Shown one piece after another: positions 34,755-43,270 of a stretch of 64,000 bases of DNA. A program made the position numbers and the translations under genes. Position 1 is the first letter of the stretch. Every line of letters starts with the position of its first letter. The notes beneath the pieces were generated by a model, which was given only the letters and a program-made list of their open reading frames with translations, was not told the origin of the DNA and did no database searches. The stretch comes from Roseateles_E cavernae (GTDB lineage Bacteria > Pseudomonadota > Gammaproteobacteria > Burkholderiales > Burkholderiaceae_C): assembly GCF_040187885.1 (NCBI RefSeq), contig NZ_JBDPLH010000001.1, forward strand, positions 1,240,001 through 1,304,000. Direction: 5' to 3'.

Positions 34755-34997
34755 AGAGCCTCCTTTCACAGGGTGGACAGGGAACACGGAGTCGGGGAAT
34801 AGACAGGGATGTCAGGGATCAGGGTTCGGGAGATGGGGGGTGGGGAGGGGTAGCAGAGGTGGGGTTGAGAAACTGCAGAGGGCGAAATCAGTGTGCGCCC
34901 GATGCGCTTGTGTGACAAGCGTTTGACATGAATGCCCGAGGCTTTCGCAGTGCCGAGCCCCGGCGGGACCAAAGCTGTGCTTCAATGCGCTGTTGGC

Positions 34998-35027
34998 TTG
35001 CTGCGGCCAATGTCGCGATGTGATAAT
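34998..35027 (+). promoter_or_regulatory. Candidate corA promoter
   Basis: TTGCTG (34998-35003), an 18-base spacer and GATAAT (35022-35027) preceded by TGT form a plausible sigma-70 promoter reading towards corA. It would start transcription near 35034 and leave a leader of about 190 bases. GATAAT sits inside the 11-base palindrome GTGATAATCAC (35020-35030). The remaining part of 34755-34997 holds no gene I can support and must include the hpf promoter. Confidence 0.35.
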
Positions 35028-35042
35028 CACAGCACCCAATCT

Positions 35043-35175
35043 CTGGAGTTTTCCTTGGACAGCGATCACCCTCGGTGACCGTCCCTCCAGTGCCTGCAGC
35101 CCGCCGCGTCCTGCTCTTGCAGACGCAGCCGCCAGTCCGGAGTGAGACGGGACCCCTTATCCCTATCCGGATGGC
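35043..35175 (+). promoter_or_regulatory. Structured RNA leader of corA, class unknown
   Basis: The untranslated stretch before corA can fold strongly. A nested stem uses CTGGAG (35043-35048) with CTCCAG (35085-35090), GGAC (35057-35060) with GTCC (35081-35084), and TCACC (35066-35070) with GGTGA (35074-35078). A second hairpin pairs GCGTC with GACGC at about 35104-35126. Upstream of a magnesium channel such a leader could be a metal- or translation-sensing element. It does not look like the known M-box to me. The pairing is seen; the function is inference. Confidence 0.4.
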
Positions 35176-35226
35176 GACCATGCCGTCCCCCGCTATGACG
35201 GCGCAGCGGCGCTGGAGATCTGTTGC

Positions 35227-36201
35227 ATGCTCAATGTGTTCACCTTGGACAATGGCCGCCTGAAGGGCGGGCTGTTTCAGGAAGAAATCGAAAGTCCCGA
35301 GGCCCTGGCCCAATCGCGTCCGGTATGGGTCGATCTGGAAAGCCCCAGCGTCGAGGAAAAGGGCTGGATACGCGACCGTTTCGGCCTGGTGATCCCGGAG
35401 AACATCGTCGATGACGATCTGGAGGAGTCGGCGCGTTTCTACGAGGAAGACAACGGCGAGTTGCATATCCGCTCGGACTTCCTGATCGATGACGACGAGA
35501 CACCGCGCAATGTGCGGGTCGCCTTCATCCTGTTCAACAACGTGCTGTTCTCGGTCCATAACGAGGACCTGCCGGTGTTCCGGCTGCTGCGCCTGCGCGC
35601 ACGCCGCATCCCGGCGCTGATCGAGGATGCCAAGGATGTGCTGCTCAAGCTCTACGACGCCGACGCCGAGTACTCGGCCGATGCGCTGGAAGGCATCTAC
35701 GACAGCCTGGAGAAGGTCAGCGCGCGGGTCTTGAAGAAGGACGTCAACGATGCCGAGGCCGGCGAGGTGCTGGCCGCGATCGCGCGCGAGGAAGACCTGA
35801 ACGGCCGCATCCGCCGCAATGTGATGGACACGCGCCGCGCGGTCAGCTTCATGATGCGCAGCCGCATGCTCAATGCCGAGCAGTTCGAGGAGTCGCGCCA
35901 GATCCTGCGCGACATCGACTCGCTGGACTCGCACACCGCCTTCCTGTTCGACAAGATCAACTTCCTGATGGATGCCACCGTCGGCTTCATCAACATCAAC
36001 CAAAACAAGATCATCAAGATCTTCTCGGTGGCCAGCGTGGCCCTGCTGCCGCCCACGCTGATTGCCAGCATCTACGGCATGAATTTCAAGTACATGCCCG
36101 AGCTCGACCAGGCCTGGGGCTACCCCTTCGCGCTCGGGCTGATGCTGGCCTCGGTGGCCGCACCCTTCATCTACTTCCGCCGCAAGGGCTGGCTCAGGTA
36201 G
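35227..36201 (+). CDS. corA: Magnesium/cobalt transporter CorA
   Basis: A 324-residue inner-membrane channel for Mg2+ and Co2+. The large cytoplasmic funnel domain occupies residues 1 to about 265; two C-terminal helices follow (about 268-288 and 300-318) with the YGMN selectivity motif (IYGMNFKYMPEL) between them. It is preceded by a leader of nearly 190 bases with strong predicted secondary structure. Its last eight bases overlap the end of the convergent glycosyltransferase gene. Confidence 0.94.
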   Translation: MLNVFTLDNGRLKGGLFQEEIESPEALAQSRPVWVDLESPSVEEKGWIRDRFGLVIPENIVDDDLEESARFYEEDNGELHIRSDFLIDDDETPRNVRVAFILFNNVLFSVHNEDLPVFRLLRLRARRIPALIEDAKDVLLKLYDADAEYSADALEGIYDSLEKVSARVLKKDVNDAEAGEVLAAIAREEDLNGRIRRNVMDTRRAVSFMMRSRMLNAEQFEESRQILRDIDSLDSHTAFLFDKINFLMDATVGFININQNKIIKIFSVASVALLPPTLIASIYGMNFKYMPELDQAWGYPFALGLMLASVAAPFIYFRRKGWLR

Positions 36202-37600
36202 TCGCCGCGCCCAGCAGCGCGTCGCTGACTTCGCCAAGCCGCTGCACCTCGGGCCAGGGACCGCGGCGCAGGTCCTCGTGCTTGGGCGCGATCGTGAAGC
36301 CGGCATCGGCGCCGGCCAGCATCGGCACATCGTTCAGGTTGTCGCCGACGGCGGCGATGAACAAGTTGCCGGGCCGCGCCTGGTCGCGCAGATGGCGCAG
36401 CACATTGGCCTTGCTGACAAGCTCGGGGCTCGGTGAGTCGCCGTGCCGGAAGGCCGGATTGATGCGCACGGTGCCGGTGCTGATCTCGTTGCCGAAGCTC
36501 ATGAAGTGGGCGATCGCGAAATCGGCGAAGACGCGCCGGCGCACGATGTCGGCGGCGATGAAATAGCTGTCGCTGACCACGCCCACCAGCCAGCCCTCGC
36601 GGCGCAGGCGCTTGATCGCCTCGACCGCATCCTCGCGCAAGGGCAGCGCCCGCGCCACTCTCAGGAAGTCGCGCTGGTGCACGAACTTGAAGACCTGGGC
36701 GATCGAGTCGCTGCGGGTCGAGGCGTCGATGTCATGGCGGTCCAGCCAGTGCGCGAGCTCGGCCTCGCGCCCGCTGTGCTTGGCCATCGCCTCGACGAAG
36801 CGGCCCTCGATCAGCGTGCCGTCCATATCGAACAGCGCGACCTTGTCGGCGCTGGCCAGGCGTCGGGCGACATGCTCGAAGGTGCCGCGCGACTGGCGCT
36901 CGACCTCCTCCAGCTCCAGGAACTGTTCGAAGGAGAAGCGGTTGCTGGCCTTGGCGCGGTGCATGATGGCGCGGCTGACCTGCTGGGCCATCAGCGAGAG
37001 CCGGTCCAGCGGCTGGCTGTCATTGACGATCTCGCCGATCTCGACCTCGACCACGCGCGCGCCCTTCAGATGCGCATCGATCAGGATGCCGACATCGACG
37101 CCGTAGTCGTCGTCCAGCGTCAAGGTGCGCAGCAAGGCCGTCGTGCCGGCGATGATGCCGCCCAACGGCTGAACGAAATGCGCGAGTTCGGGGAAGAACA
37201 CCCGCAGCAGCGGCTTGGCCGTCAGCTCGGTGACGCGGCCGCCGCTGCGCGAAAAGCGGGCCTTGACCAGATCGGCCGCGCCGTCGGCCAGCGGCGCGGT
37301 CATGCGCTCGACCAGGTCGTCGCGCAGGCCGCTCAGATCCGCATCCAGGAACAGCACCCAGGGGGTATCGATCAGCGCCAGTCCATCCACCATCGACGCA
37401 CCCTTGCCCAGCAGGCTGCTGGTCACGACGCGGGCGCCGGCGGCCTGGGCCCGCTCGACGGTCGCATCGATCGAGCCATCGTCGATGACGAGCACCTCGA
37501 CATCGGGAGCCTGCCGACGCACCACGGCGATGACCTCGGCGATATGGCGCTCTTCGTTGAGGGCCGGGATCACGACGCTGAGCTTGCGGTTTTTCTCCAT
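36194..37600 (-). CDS. Glycosyltransferase-HAD phosphatase fusion, glucosyl-3-phosphoglycerate synthase/phosphatase-like
   Basis: A 468-residue fusion of two enzymes. Residues 1 to about 230 are a GpgS-type family 2/81 glycosyltransferase: VVIPALNEERHIAEV, VLVIDDGSIDATVERA, GKGASMVDGL and the metal-binding FLDADL. Residues about 250-468 are a HAD phosphatase of the phosphoserine-phosphatase type, with LFDMDGTLIEG, VVSDSYF and VGDNLNDVPML. Together they could make a glycosyl-3-phosphoglycerate and remove its phosphate to give glucosyl- or mannosylglycerate, a compatible solute. The sugar donor and acceptor cannot be read. The ATG at 37600 fits the GT-A start. It is divergent from a universal stress protein. 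Confidence 0.8.
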   Translation of the reverse strand: MEKNRKLSVVIPALNEERHIAEVIAVVRRQAPDVEVLVIDDGSIDATVERAQAAGARVVTSSLLGKGASMVDGLALIDTPWVLFLDADLSGLRDDLVERMTAPLADGAADLVKARFSRSGGRVTELTAKPLLRVFFPELAHFVQPLGGIIAGTTALLRTLTLDDDYGVDVGILIDAHLKGARVVEVEIGEIVNDSQPLDRLSLMAQQVSRAIMHRAKASNRFSFEQFLELEEVERQSRGTFEHVARRLASADKVALFDMDGTLIEGRFVEAMAKHSGREAELAHWLDRHDIDASTRSDSIAQVFKFVHQRDFLRVARALPLREDAVEAIKRLRREGWLVGVVSDSYFIAADIVRRRVFADFAIAHFMSFGNEISTGTVRINPAFRHGDSPSPELVSKANVLRHLRDQARPGNLFIAAVGDNLNDVPMLAGADAGFTIAPKHEDLRRGPWPEVQRLGEVSDALLGAATT

Positions 37601-37679
37601 GGTCCGAGTTTGACATGGTCGCTGTCTGGGGATGCCGACCCTATCATCGTCACATGCCGTCAACCGCGTGGAGTCACAA

Positions 37680-38540
37680 ATGGACACAAGGATCCGGTCA
37701 ATGGTGGTTCATGTCTCCGACAGCCCGCGCATGCCGCAGGTGCTGGCGCTGGCCCGCAGGCTGGCCGAGCTGCATGGCGCACGGCTGAGCGCGATCCATG
37801 CGGTGGCGCCCAGCGCCTCGGGCGCCTATATCTCGCCCGAGGCCTCGAGCCTGGCGGTGCAGCTGCGTGGCGATACCGACAAGGCCCGCCAGCAGCGCGC
37901 GGCCGATCTGGTGGCGGCGGCCGGCGGCGAGATCGCCTTCGCCAGCGTGATGAGCGATGCGGCCACCGAGATGGTGCAGGCGGCGCGCAGCAGCGATCTG
38001 CTGGTGATGGGCCAGCAGGAGCCCGGGCAGCAGCACGGCCTGCCCGAGGGCCTGGTCGGCCGCCTGCTGGTCTCCGGCGCCTGCCCTATCCTGTTCGTGC
38101 CCTATGTGCACGAGACGCCGCGCTGCGGCGAGCGGGTGCTGGTGGCCTGGCGTGACTCGCGCGAGAGCGCGCGGGCGCTGCGCGATGCGCTGCCCTTGCT
38201 GCGGCGCGCCCAGCGGGTCGAGCTGGTGCGTTTTGCCGAGAGCGAGCTGGCCGGACCCGAGCCGCTGCTGCGCGCCCAGGCCTATCTGCGCCTGCATGGT
38301 GTCGAGGCCGAGCTCAAGGTCTTGCAGCGCAGCGAGCCCTCGCTGGGCGAGCGCCTGATCTCGCCGTGGACGCCGGATGCCTCGGTGGCCGAGGCCTTGC
38401 TGTCACAGGCGGCGGACAGCGACGCCGATCTGATCGTGATGGGCGGCTTCGGCCACACCCGGCTGTGGGAGCTGGTGCTGGGCGGCGTCACGCGCACGAT
38501 GCTGGAGTCGATGACGGTGCCGGTGCTGATGTCGCACTGA
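37680..38540 (+). CDS. Tandem universal stress protein
   Basis: A 286-residue protein with two UspA-type halves: about residues 8-145 (ending ACPILFVPY) and about 155-286. The second half has the ATP-binding pattern MGGFGHTRLWELVLGGVTR; the first has SDLLVMGQQEPG and GRLLVSGA, a looser match. Such tandem proteins bind ATP or AMP and act in stress survival. The ATG at 37680 has GGAG six bases upstream. Being divergent from a possible compatible-solute enzyme fits a stress-response role. Confidence 0.85.
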   Translation: MDTRIRSMVVHVSDSPRMPQVLALARRLAELHGARLSAIHAVAPSASGAYISPEASSLAVQLRGDTDKARQQRAADLVAAAGGEIAFASVMSDAATEMVQAARSSDLLVMGQQEPGQQHGLPEGLVGRLLVSGACPILFVPYVHETPRCGERVLVAWRDSRESARALRDALPLLRRAQRVELVRFAESELAGPEPLLRAQAYLRLHGVEAELKVLQRSEPSLGERLISPWTPDASVAEALLSQAADSDADLIVMGGFGHTRLWELVLGGVTRTMLESMTVPVLMSH

Positions 38541-38544
38541 AGCG

Positions 38545-38964
38545 CTACGAGGCGCGCAGTCGGCGCTTGATCAGGCGCAGCAGGGCGCCGACCAGCGGCA
38601 GCTTCTCGTACAGCTCCTCGGCGGCGTCCCAGTAGTCGCGGTGGTAGACGACCCGGCCGTCGCTGCCGAAGCGCAGGTGGCTGCTGCCGTGGATGCGCTG
38701 GGCGCGGCCGCGCAGGGCGAACTCGAAGTCCCAGCTGAGAAAGCACTGATCGGCCTCCACCAGCGTCTCCAGCACCTTGAAGCGAGGCCTCTCGAGCGCT
38801 TCGAACATATGGCTGAAGATCGCCTGGATCGCGCGCAGGCCGTGCACCTCGTTGAAGGGGTCGCGGAAATAGGCGGCCTCGTCGTAGTGCCGGCCCAGCC
38901 GCGCGATGTCGGTGGGCTGCAGCTGTTCGAACAGCGTGACGATGGCTTGGGCGCGTGGGTCCAT
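38545..38964 (-). CDS. SnoaL/NTF2-like protein
   Basis: A 139-residue protein of the cone-shaped NTF2/SnoaL-like fold. The pattern LFEQLQPTDIARLGRHYDEAAYFRDPFNEVHG is the usual start, followed by curved-sheet strands (FLSWDFEFALR, RIHGSSHLRF, VVYHRDYWDAAEEL). Members act as small isomerases, hydrolases or binding proteins. It directly follows the SDR gene with no gap and is the last gene of the minus-strand lipid cluster that begins at 45447. Confidence 0.82.
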   Translation of the reverse strand: MDPRAQAIVTLFEQLQPTDIARLGRHYDEAAYFRDPFNEVHGLRAIQAIFSHMFEALERPRFKVLETLVEADQCFLSWDFEFALRGRAQRIHGSSHLRFGSDGRVVYHRDYWDAAEELYEKLPLVGALLRLIKRRLRAS

Positions 38965-39750
38965 TCAGAGTCCGGTGGCGCGGCGCACCGCGCGAAAGTA
39001 AAGACTGTAGGGCAGCAGGCGCAGCAGCTTGAGCCACAGCGTGAAGCGCTTCGGGAAATGGATCTCGAAGCGCCCGTCGGCCCAGCCGTCCAGCATGGCC
39101 TGCGCGGCCTGCTCGGGGCTCAGCAGCGCCGGCATGTGGAAGTCGTTGCCGGCGGTCAACGGGGTCGCGACAAAGCCGGGATGCACGACCGAGACGCCCA
39201 GGCCTTCGGGGGACAGGTCTTGATAGAGCGCCTCGGCCAGATGGGTCAGCGCCGCCTTGGCCGGACCATAGGCCATGGACTTGGGCAGCGCGCGGTAGCC
39301 GGCCACGCTGGAGACCAGGCTCAGATGCCCGCCCCGGCCGGCCCGGGCCTGGCGCAGCAGCTGGGGCAGCAGCGCATCGAGCAGGTTCAGCGCGCCGACA
39401 TAGTTGATCTGCAGATGGCGCACGGCCTCGTCGAGCCCGAACTGCTGGGCCCGCATTGCCTGGTAGTGGCCGGCGCAGAAGATGCAGGCATCGATCTGCC
39501 CATGGCTGGCCTGCAGCTGGGCCACGGCCGCACGCAGGGCCGCTGCGTCCTGCACGTCCAGCGGCAGCGCGGTGCTGCCGGGGTGGGTCTGGACGAACTC
39601 CAGCAGCAGCGCTGCCTGGCGCGCCGAGACCACCACGCGCGCGCCGGCGCCGTGCAGGACCTCGGCCAGCGCCCGGCCGATGCCGCTGGAGGCGCCGACG
39701 ATCCAGGCGGTCCTGCCCTGCCAGTGCTGCAGCTTGGGATTGAGCGACAT
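38965..39750 (-). CDS. Short-chain dehydrogenase/reductase
   Basis: A 261-residue NAD(P)-dependent oxidoreductase. Motifs: cofactor site GASSGIGRALAEVL (about residues 19-32), the LDVQD and ICAGH-type region (CIFCAGHY replaces the usual NNAG), and the catalytic Ser, Tyr and Lys in SLVSSVAGYRALPKSMAYGPAKAA. A hydrophobic C-terminus (WLKLLRLLPYSLYFRAV) suggests membrane association. Clusters with the same partners carry this SDR in many proteobacteria; the substrate is probably lipid-related. Confidence 0.88.
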   Translation of the reverse strand: MSLNPKLQHWQGRTAWIVGASSGIGRALAEVLHGAGARVVVSARQAALLLEFVQTHPGSTALPLDVQDAAALRAAVAQLQASHGQIDACIFCAGHYQAMRAQQFGLDEAVRHLQINYVGALNLLDALLPQLLRQARAGRGGHLSLVSSVAGYRALPKSMAYGPAKAALTHLAEALYQDLSPEGLGVSVVHPGFVATPLTAGNDFHMPALLSPEQAAQAMLDGWADGRFEIHFPKRFTLWLKLLRLLPYSLYFRAVRRATGL

Positions 39751-39753
39751 GGC

Positions 39754-40296
39754 TCAGCGCTTCTGGAAGGACAAGGTCACCTCGCCCAAGCGCACACCGA
39801 ACTTGCTCATCTGCGCCTTGTTCAGCATGACCTTGTCATCGATCAGATACATCCAGTCGTCGAAATCGACCTCGTAGACCGTGCCGTCGACCGGCAGCCG
39901 CAGCGTGTAGCTCCAGCGCAGCGCATTGCCGGCCGCCTCGCCGCGCGCCTCGCCCACCACATCGTCGGCCCGCCCGCTGTAGCGGCCGCCGCCCAGATGG
40001 CGCAGCCGCCAGACGCGGCGCTCGGTCTTGCCGTCGCTGTACCTGAAGTCCTCTTCCAGCAGGCCCTCGTCGCCCTGCCAGCTGCCTTTCAGATCGACGG
40101 TGAAGCGGCGCTGCACCTTGCCGGCGCGGTCGGTGAACACGCCATGCGCCAGCAGCGGGCCGTTGAAGTACTGCCGCAGGTCCAGCGTCGGCGTCTGGCC
40201 GGCGTAGTCGGCCGGCGTCGGGGCCGAGGCGCAGCCGGCCAGCAGCAGGGCGCCGGCAAGGACGAGAAGATGACGGCGATTCAGTTCGGGGCGCAT
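39754..40296 (-). CDS. DUF3833-type lipoprotein
   Basis: A 180-residue lipoprotein with signal peptide LLVLAGALLLAGCASAP (Cys about residue 22). The mature part matches the DUF3833 pattern: FNGPLLAHGVFTDRAGKVQRRF, LLEEDFRYSDGKTERRVW, VDFDDWMYLIDDKVMLNKA. Its function is unknown, but it recurs with Cfa-like methylase, DUF1365 and FAD oxidoreductase genes. The ATG at 40296 is preceded by AGGAGG and lies 16 bases inside the end of the transporter gene. Confidence 0.85.
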   Translation of the reverse strand: MRPELNRRHLLVLAGALLLAGCASAPTPADYAGQTPTLDLRQYFNGPLLAHGVFTDRAGKVQRRFTVDLKGSWQGDEGLLEEDFRYSDGKTERRVWRLRHLGGGRYSGRADDVVGEARGEAAGNALRWSYTLRLPVDGTVYEVDFDDWMYLIDDKVMLNKAQMSKFGVRLGEVTLSFQKR

Positions 40297-41534
40297 GAAA
40301 CAGCCTCCTGCTCGGGTTTGATGATCAGTACGTAAAGCGCGCCAGCGGCGGCCAGCTTCAGCGCGCAGGGCAGCAGGCAGTAGGCCCAGCTCAGGGCCTG
40401 CAAGGCGGCGGGGTCGCGCTGGCCCGGCGCATAGCCCAGCCATTGCAGCAGCGGCAGGGCCAGGCCGGCGGCCAGCGCCAGATTGAGCTTGTTGGCGAAA
40501 TTCCACCAGCCGAAGAACACGCCCTCGGCCCGGCCGGTCAGGCCGGCGCCTTGCACCACGCCGGCCAGCAGCGCGCCGGGGATGGCCAGATCGGCGCCCA
40601 GCGCCGCACCGCTGGCCAGGCAGACCAGCACAAAGCCCAGCTGATCGCCGGTGGCGAGGCTGCTTGCCCAGGCAAAGCTCAGTACCGCCAGCAGCATGGC
40701 CGCCAGCCAGGCGCGCGCCCGGCCCAGCCGGGCCACCACGCGCAGCCACAGCGGCATCGACAGCGCGGCGGCCACGAAATAGCTGGCCAGATACAGCCCC
40801 TCGGCCGCCGGCGTCTGCAGGCGGTCGCGCACAAAGAACAGCAGCAGCGTCGCCGGTATCGCGGCGGCAATGCCGTTGAGCAGGAAGACCAGCAGCAGCC
40901 GGCGAAAGCCCGGCGTGCGCCAGGCCAGCGCCAGCCCCTGCTCGGCCGCGCTGTGCTCGCTGGCGCGTGCGCGCGGTGCCCGCAGCAGCAAGGCCAGGCC
41001 CAGCAGCAGGCCCAGCGCCAGCGCCGCGCTGGTCCAGGCCATGCCGAGCAGCGAGGGCAGCAGGCTGGCGCTGATCACGCCGGCCAGCGCCAGGCCTTCG
41101 CGCCAGGCCACGACGCGGGTCTGCTGCAGGCCGTCGCCGCCCAGCCGCGCGCCCCAGGCCTGGTGCATCACGGCCAGCACGCTGTAGCCCAGATAGCTCA
41201 GCACCAGCGTCGCCGCACACCAGCCCAGATAGCCGGCCTGGCTCAGTGCCGGCGGAAAGAACAGCAGCACGAAACCCAGGGCCAGCAGCAGGGCCGCCAC
41301 CGCCATCGGCGCCAGCGGGCTGCGCCGGTTCAGCCAGCGGTCGGCCAGCCGGCCTATCCAGGGGTCGACCAGGGCATCGAACAGCCGGGCGCCCAGCAGC
41401 ACCGCGCCCAGCGCGGCCAGCGCCACGCCGTACTGCTGCGCATAGTGGGCCGGCAGGGTCACGTAGAGCGGCAGCGCGACAAAGGCCAGCGGGAAGCCTA
41501 GCGCCCCGTAGCGCAGGCCGTCGAGCGGCTTCAT
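40281..41534 (-). CDS. GPH/MFS-type sugar:cation symporter-like transporter
   Basis: A 417-residue inner-membrane protein with about twelve helices. The N-terminal GARLFDALVDPWIGRLADRW is the GPH (melibiose carrier-like) signature, and the second half contains FFGWWNFANKLNLALAAGLALP, typical of that family. In this gene context a sugar substrate is unlikely; a role in moving a lipid-related compound is possible. It overlaps its upstream neighbour by four bases. Confidence 0.85.
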   Translation of the reverse strand: MKPLDGLRYGALGFPLAFVALPLYVTLPAHYAQQYGVALAALGAVLLGARLFDALVDPWIGRLADRWLNRRSPLAPMAVAALLLALGFVLLFFPPALSQAGYLGWCAATLVLSYLGYSVLAVMHQAWGARLGGDGLQQTRVVAWREGLALAGVISASLLPSLLGMAWTSAALALGLLLGLALLLRAPRARASEHSAAEQGLALAWRTPGFRRLLLVFLLNGIAAAIPATLLLFFVRDRLQTPAAEGLYLASYFVAAALSMPLWLRVVARLGRARAWLAAMLLAVLSFAWASSLATGDQLGFVLVCLASGAALGADLAIPGALLAGVVQGAGLTGRAEGVFFGWWNFANKLNLALAAGLALPLLQWLGYAPGQRDPAALQALSWAYCLLPCALKLAAAGALYVLIIKPEQEAVSCAPN

Positions 41535-42043
41535 GAGCCGGGGCCCAGCAGCCGGCTGCGCAGCGCCGGCTCCGAGGTCTGCGGCGCCAGCCAGATGCCG
41601 AAGAACAGGCGGCTGAACAGCGGGTCGGCGATGCGGCGCGACAGCGTGCCGTTGACGAAGAAGTCGGCCCCGACCTCGGGCTCGTGCCGGCCGCTGATGC
41701 GGTCGCCGGCCTTGACATCGGGGAAGGCGGCTTCCATCTCGGCCAGCCAGCGATTGGCCGTGGCCTCGTCAATCGTCTGCTGGCGGCGCATCTCGAGCAG
41801 CGAGCGTTTGGCGATCTCGGCGCCCTTCAGGCTGCGCGCGTACTCCAGCTCCAGCGCCAGCGGCGCGGTCCACCACTGCGGCCCCGGCCGGCTCGTGGCC
41901 CAGAGCCGGATGTCATAGACCAGCAGGCCGAAGAAGCGCATCTGGCCCTGGCCCTGCAGCTTCCAGCCGGGCAGCTCGGCGGGCTGGGCCTGGGCGGCCA
42001 GCGGCAGCGCGATCAAGGCCAGTGAGGCGAGGCGGCGGTCCAT
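41531..42043 (-). CDS. Periplasmic chalcone-isomerase-like protein
   Basis: A 170-residue protein with a signal peptide (MDRRLASLALIALPLAAQA). The mature part resembles the bacterial chalcone isomerase-like family: GQGQMRFFGLLVYDIRLWA, YARSLKGAEIAKRSLLEM and FFVNGTLSRRIADPLFSRLFFGIWL. True chalcone isomerase activity is unlikely; fatty-acid binding is known for related plant proteins. It sits between the transporter and the Cfa-like gene, one base from the latter. Confidence 0.82.
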   Translation of the reverse strand: MDRRLASLALIALPLAAQAQPAELPGWKLQGQGQMRFFGLLVYDIRLWATSRPGPQWWTAPLALELEYARSLKGAEIAKRSLLEMRRQQTIDEATANRWLAEMEAAFPDVKAGDRISGRHEPEVGADFFVNGTLSRRIADPLFSRLFFGIWLAPQTSEPALRSRLLGPGS

Positions 42044-42044
42044 C

Positions 42045-43259
42045 TCAGTCCCTGAGCAGGGTGAACTGCATCACATCGGTGCTGCCGGTCGCAAAAGCCG
42101 CCTCGCAGTAGGCGAGGTAGAACTCCCACAAGCGCATGAAGCGGGTGTCGAAGCCCTGCTTGCGCACCTCGGCATCGCGCTGCATGAAGTCTTCGCGCCA
42201 GCGCCGCAGCGTCTCGGCATAGTCGGCGCCGAAGGCCAGCTCCTTGACGACGCGCAGCCCCGCCTTGGCTGCCTGGGCGCGGAACTGGCTCGGGCTGGGC
42301 AGCATGCCGCCGGGGAAGATGTATTGCTGGATGAAGTCGCTGGAGCGGGTGTAGCGCTCGAACAGGTCGTCGCGGATCGTGATGCTCTGGATGCAGGCGC
42401 GGCCGCCGGGCTTGAGCTTGTCGTGCACGCATCTGAAGTAGCCCTCCCAGTACTCGCGACCGACCGCCTCGAACATCTCGATCGAGACGATGGCATCGAA
42501 GGCCGGATCGGCGATGTCGCGATAGTCCTGGAAGCGCAGCTCGGCGGCCAGGCCGGCGCGCTGCAGCCGGTCCTGCCCCCAGGCCAGCTGCTCGCTGGAC
42601 AGCGTGACGCCGGTCAGCTTCGCGCCGAAGTCACGCGCCGCGCATTCGGCCAGCGCGCCCCAGCCGCAGCCGATCTCCAGCACGCGCTGGCCTGGCAAGA
42701 CCTGGCACTCGCTGAGCGCGCGGCGCATCTTGGCCTGCTGCGCCTCGGGCAGCGCCCGGCGCCGGTCGCCCTCGAACCAGGCGCTCGAGTAGTTCATCGT
42801 CGGGTCCAGCCAGAGCCGGTAGAAATCATTGCCGAGGTCGTAATGGGCGTGGATGTTCTTGCGGCTGCCGGCGCGGTTGTTGCGGTTGAGCCAGTGCTTG
42901 AGCCGGTAAGCCAGCGCGCCCCACCAGCGGCCGTAGACCACGGCCTCCAGCGCCTCGCGGTTGCGGATGAAGAGTGCCATCAGCGCGCACAGATCGGGCG
43001 TGCTCCAGTGGCCGGCCACATAGCTCTCGGCGAAGCCGATGTCGCCGCTTCTCAGCGCGGCGCCGCAGACGGCCCAGTTGCGGATGCGCAGCGCGGCGCG
43101 CGGGCCTTCGGCGCCGCCGAAGTGCGCCGAGCTGCCGTCGGGCAGTTGCACATCCAGGCTGCCGTGCTGCAGCCGGGCCAGCAGCTTGAACACGGTGCGT
43201 GCGGCTGCGGGCGCGCTGTCCGGCAGGCTGATCGAGGAGGTGAGCGTGGAGGAGTTCAT
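42045..43259 (-). CDS. cfa: Cyclopropane-fatty-acyl-phospholipid synthase-like methyltransferase
   Basis: A 404-residue SAM-dependent methyltransferase acting on unsaturated acyl chains of membrane phospholipids. The SAM motif is VLEIGCGWGALAECAA (about residues 193-208); family motifs YDLGNDFYRLWLDPTMNYSS and IVSIEMFEAVGREYW are present. The product may be a cyclopropane or a methyl-branched or furan fatty acid precursor: the neighbours resemble the Rhodobacter singlet-oxygen/furan fatty acid genes more than a lone cfa. I use the ATG at 43259. The symbol is given at family level only. Confidence 0.88.
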   Translation of the reverse strand: MNSSTLTSSISLPDSAPAAARTVFKLLARLQHGSLDVQLPDGSSAHFGGAEGPRAALRIRNWAVCGAALRSGDIGFAESYVAGHWSTPDLCALMALFIRNREALEAVVYGRWWGALAYRLKHWLNRNNRAGSRKNIHAHYDLGNDFYRLWLDPTMNYSSAWFEGDRRRALPEAQQAKMRRALSECQVLPGQRVLEIGCGWGALAECAARDFGAKLTGVTLSSEQLAWGQDRLQRAGLAAELRFQDYRDIADPAFDAIVSIEMFEAVGREYWEGYFRCVHDKLKPGGRACIQSITIRDDLFERYTRSSDFIQQYIFPGGMLPSPSQFRAQAAKAGLRVVKELAFGADYAETLRRWREDFMQRDAEVRKQGFDTRFMRLWEFYLAYCEAAFATGSTDVMQFTLLRD

Positions 43260-43270
43260 GGACGGGCTGC

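Noticed and set aside
34755..35069. Short minus-strand frames between hpf and corA
   Set aside because: They lie in promoter/leader sequence, are Pro/Ser-rich and lack ribosome sites.
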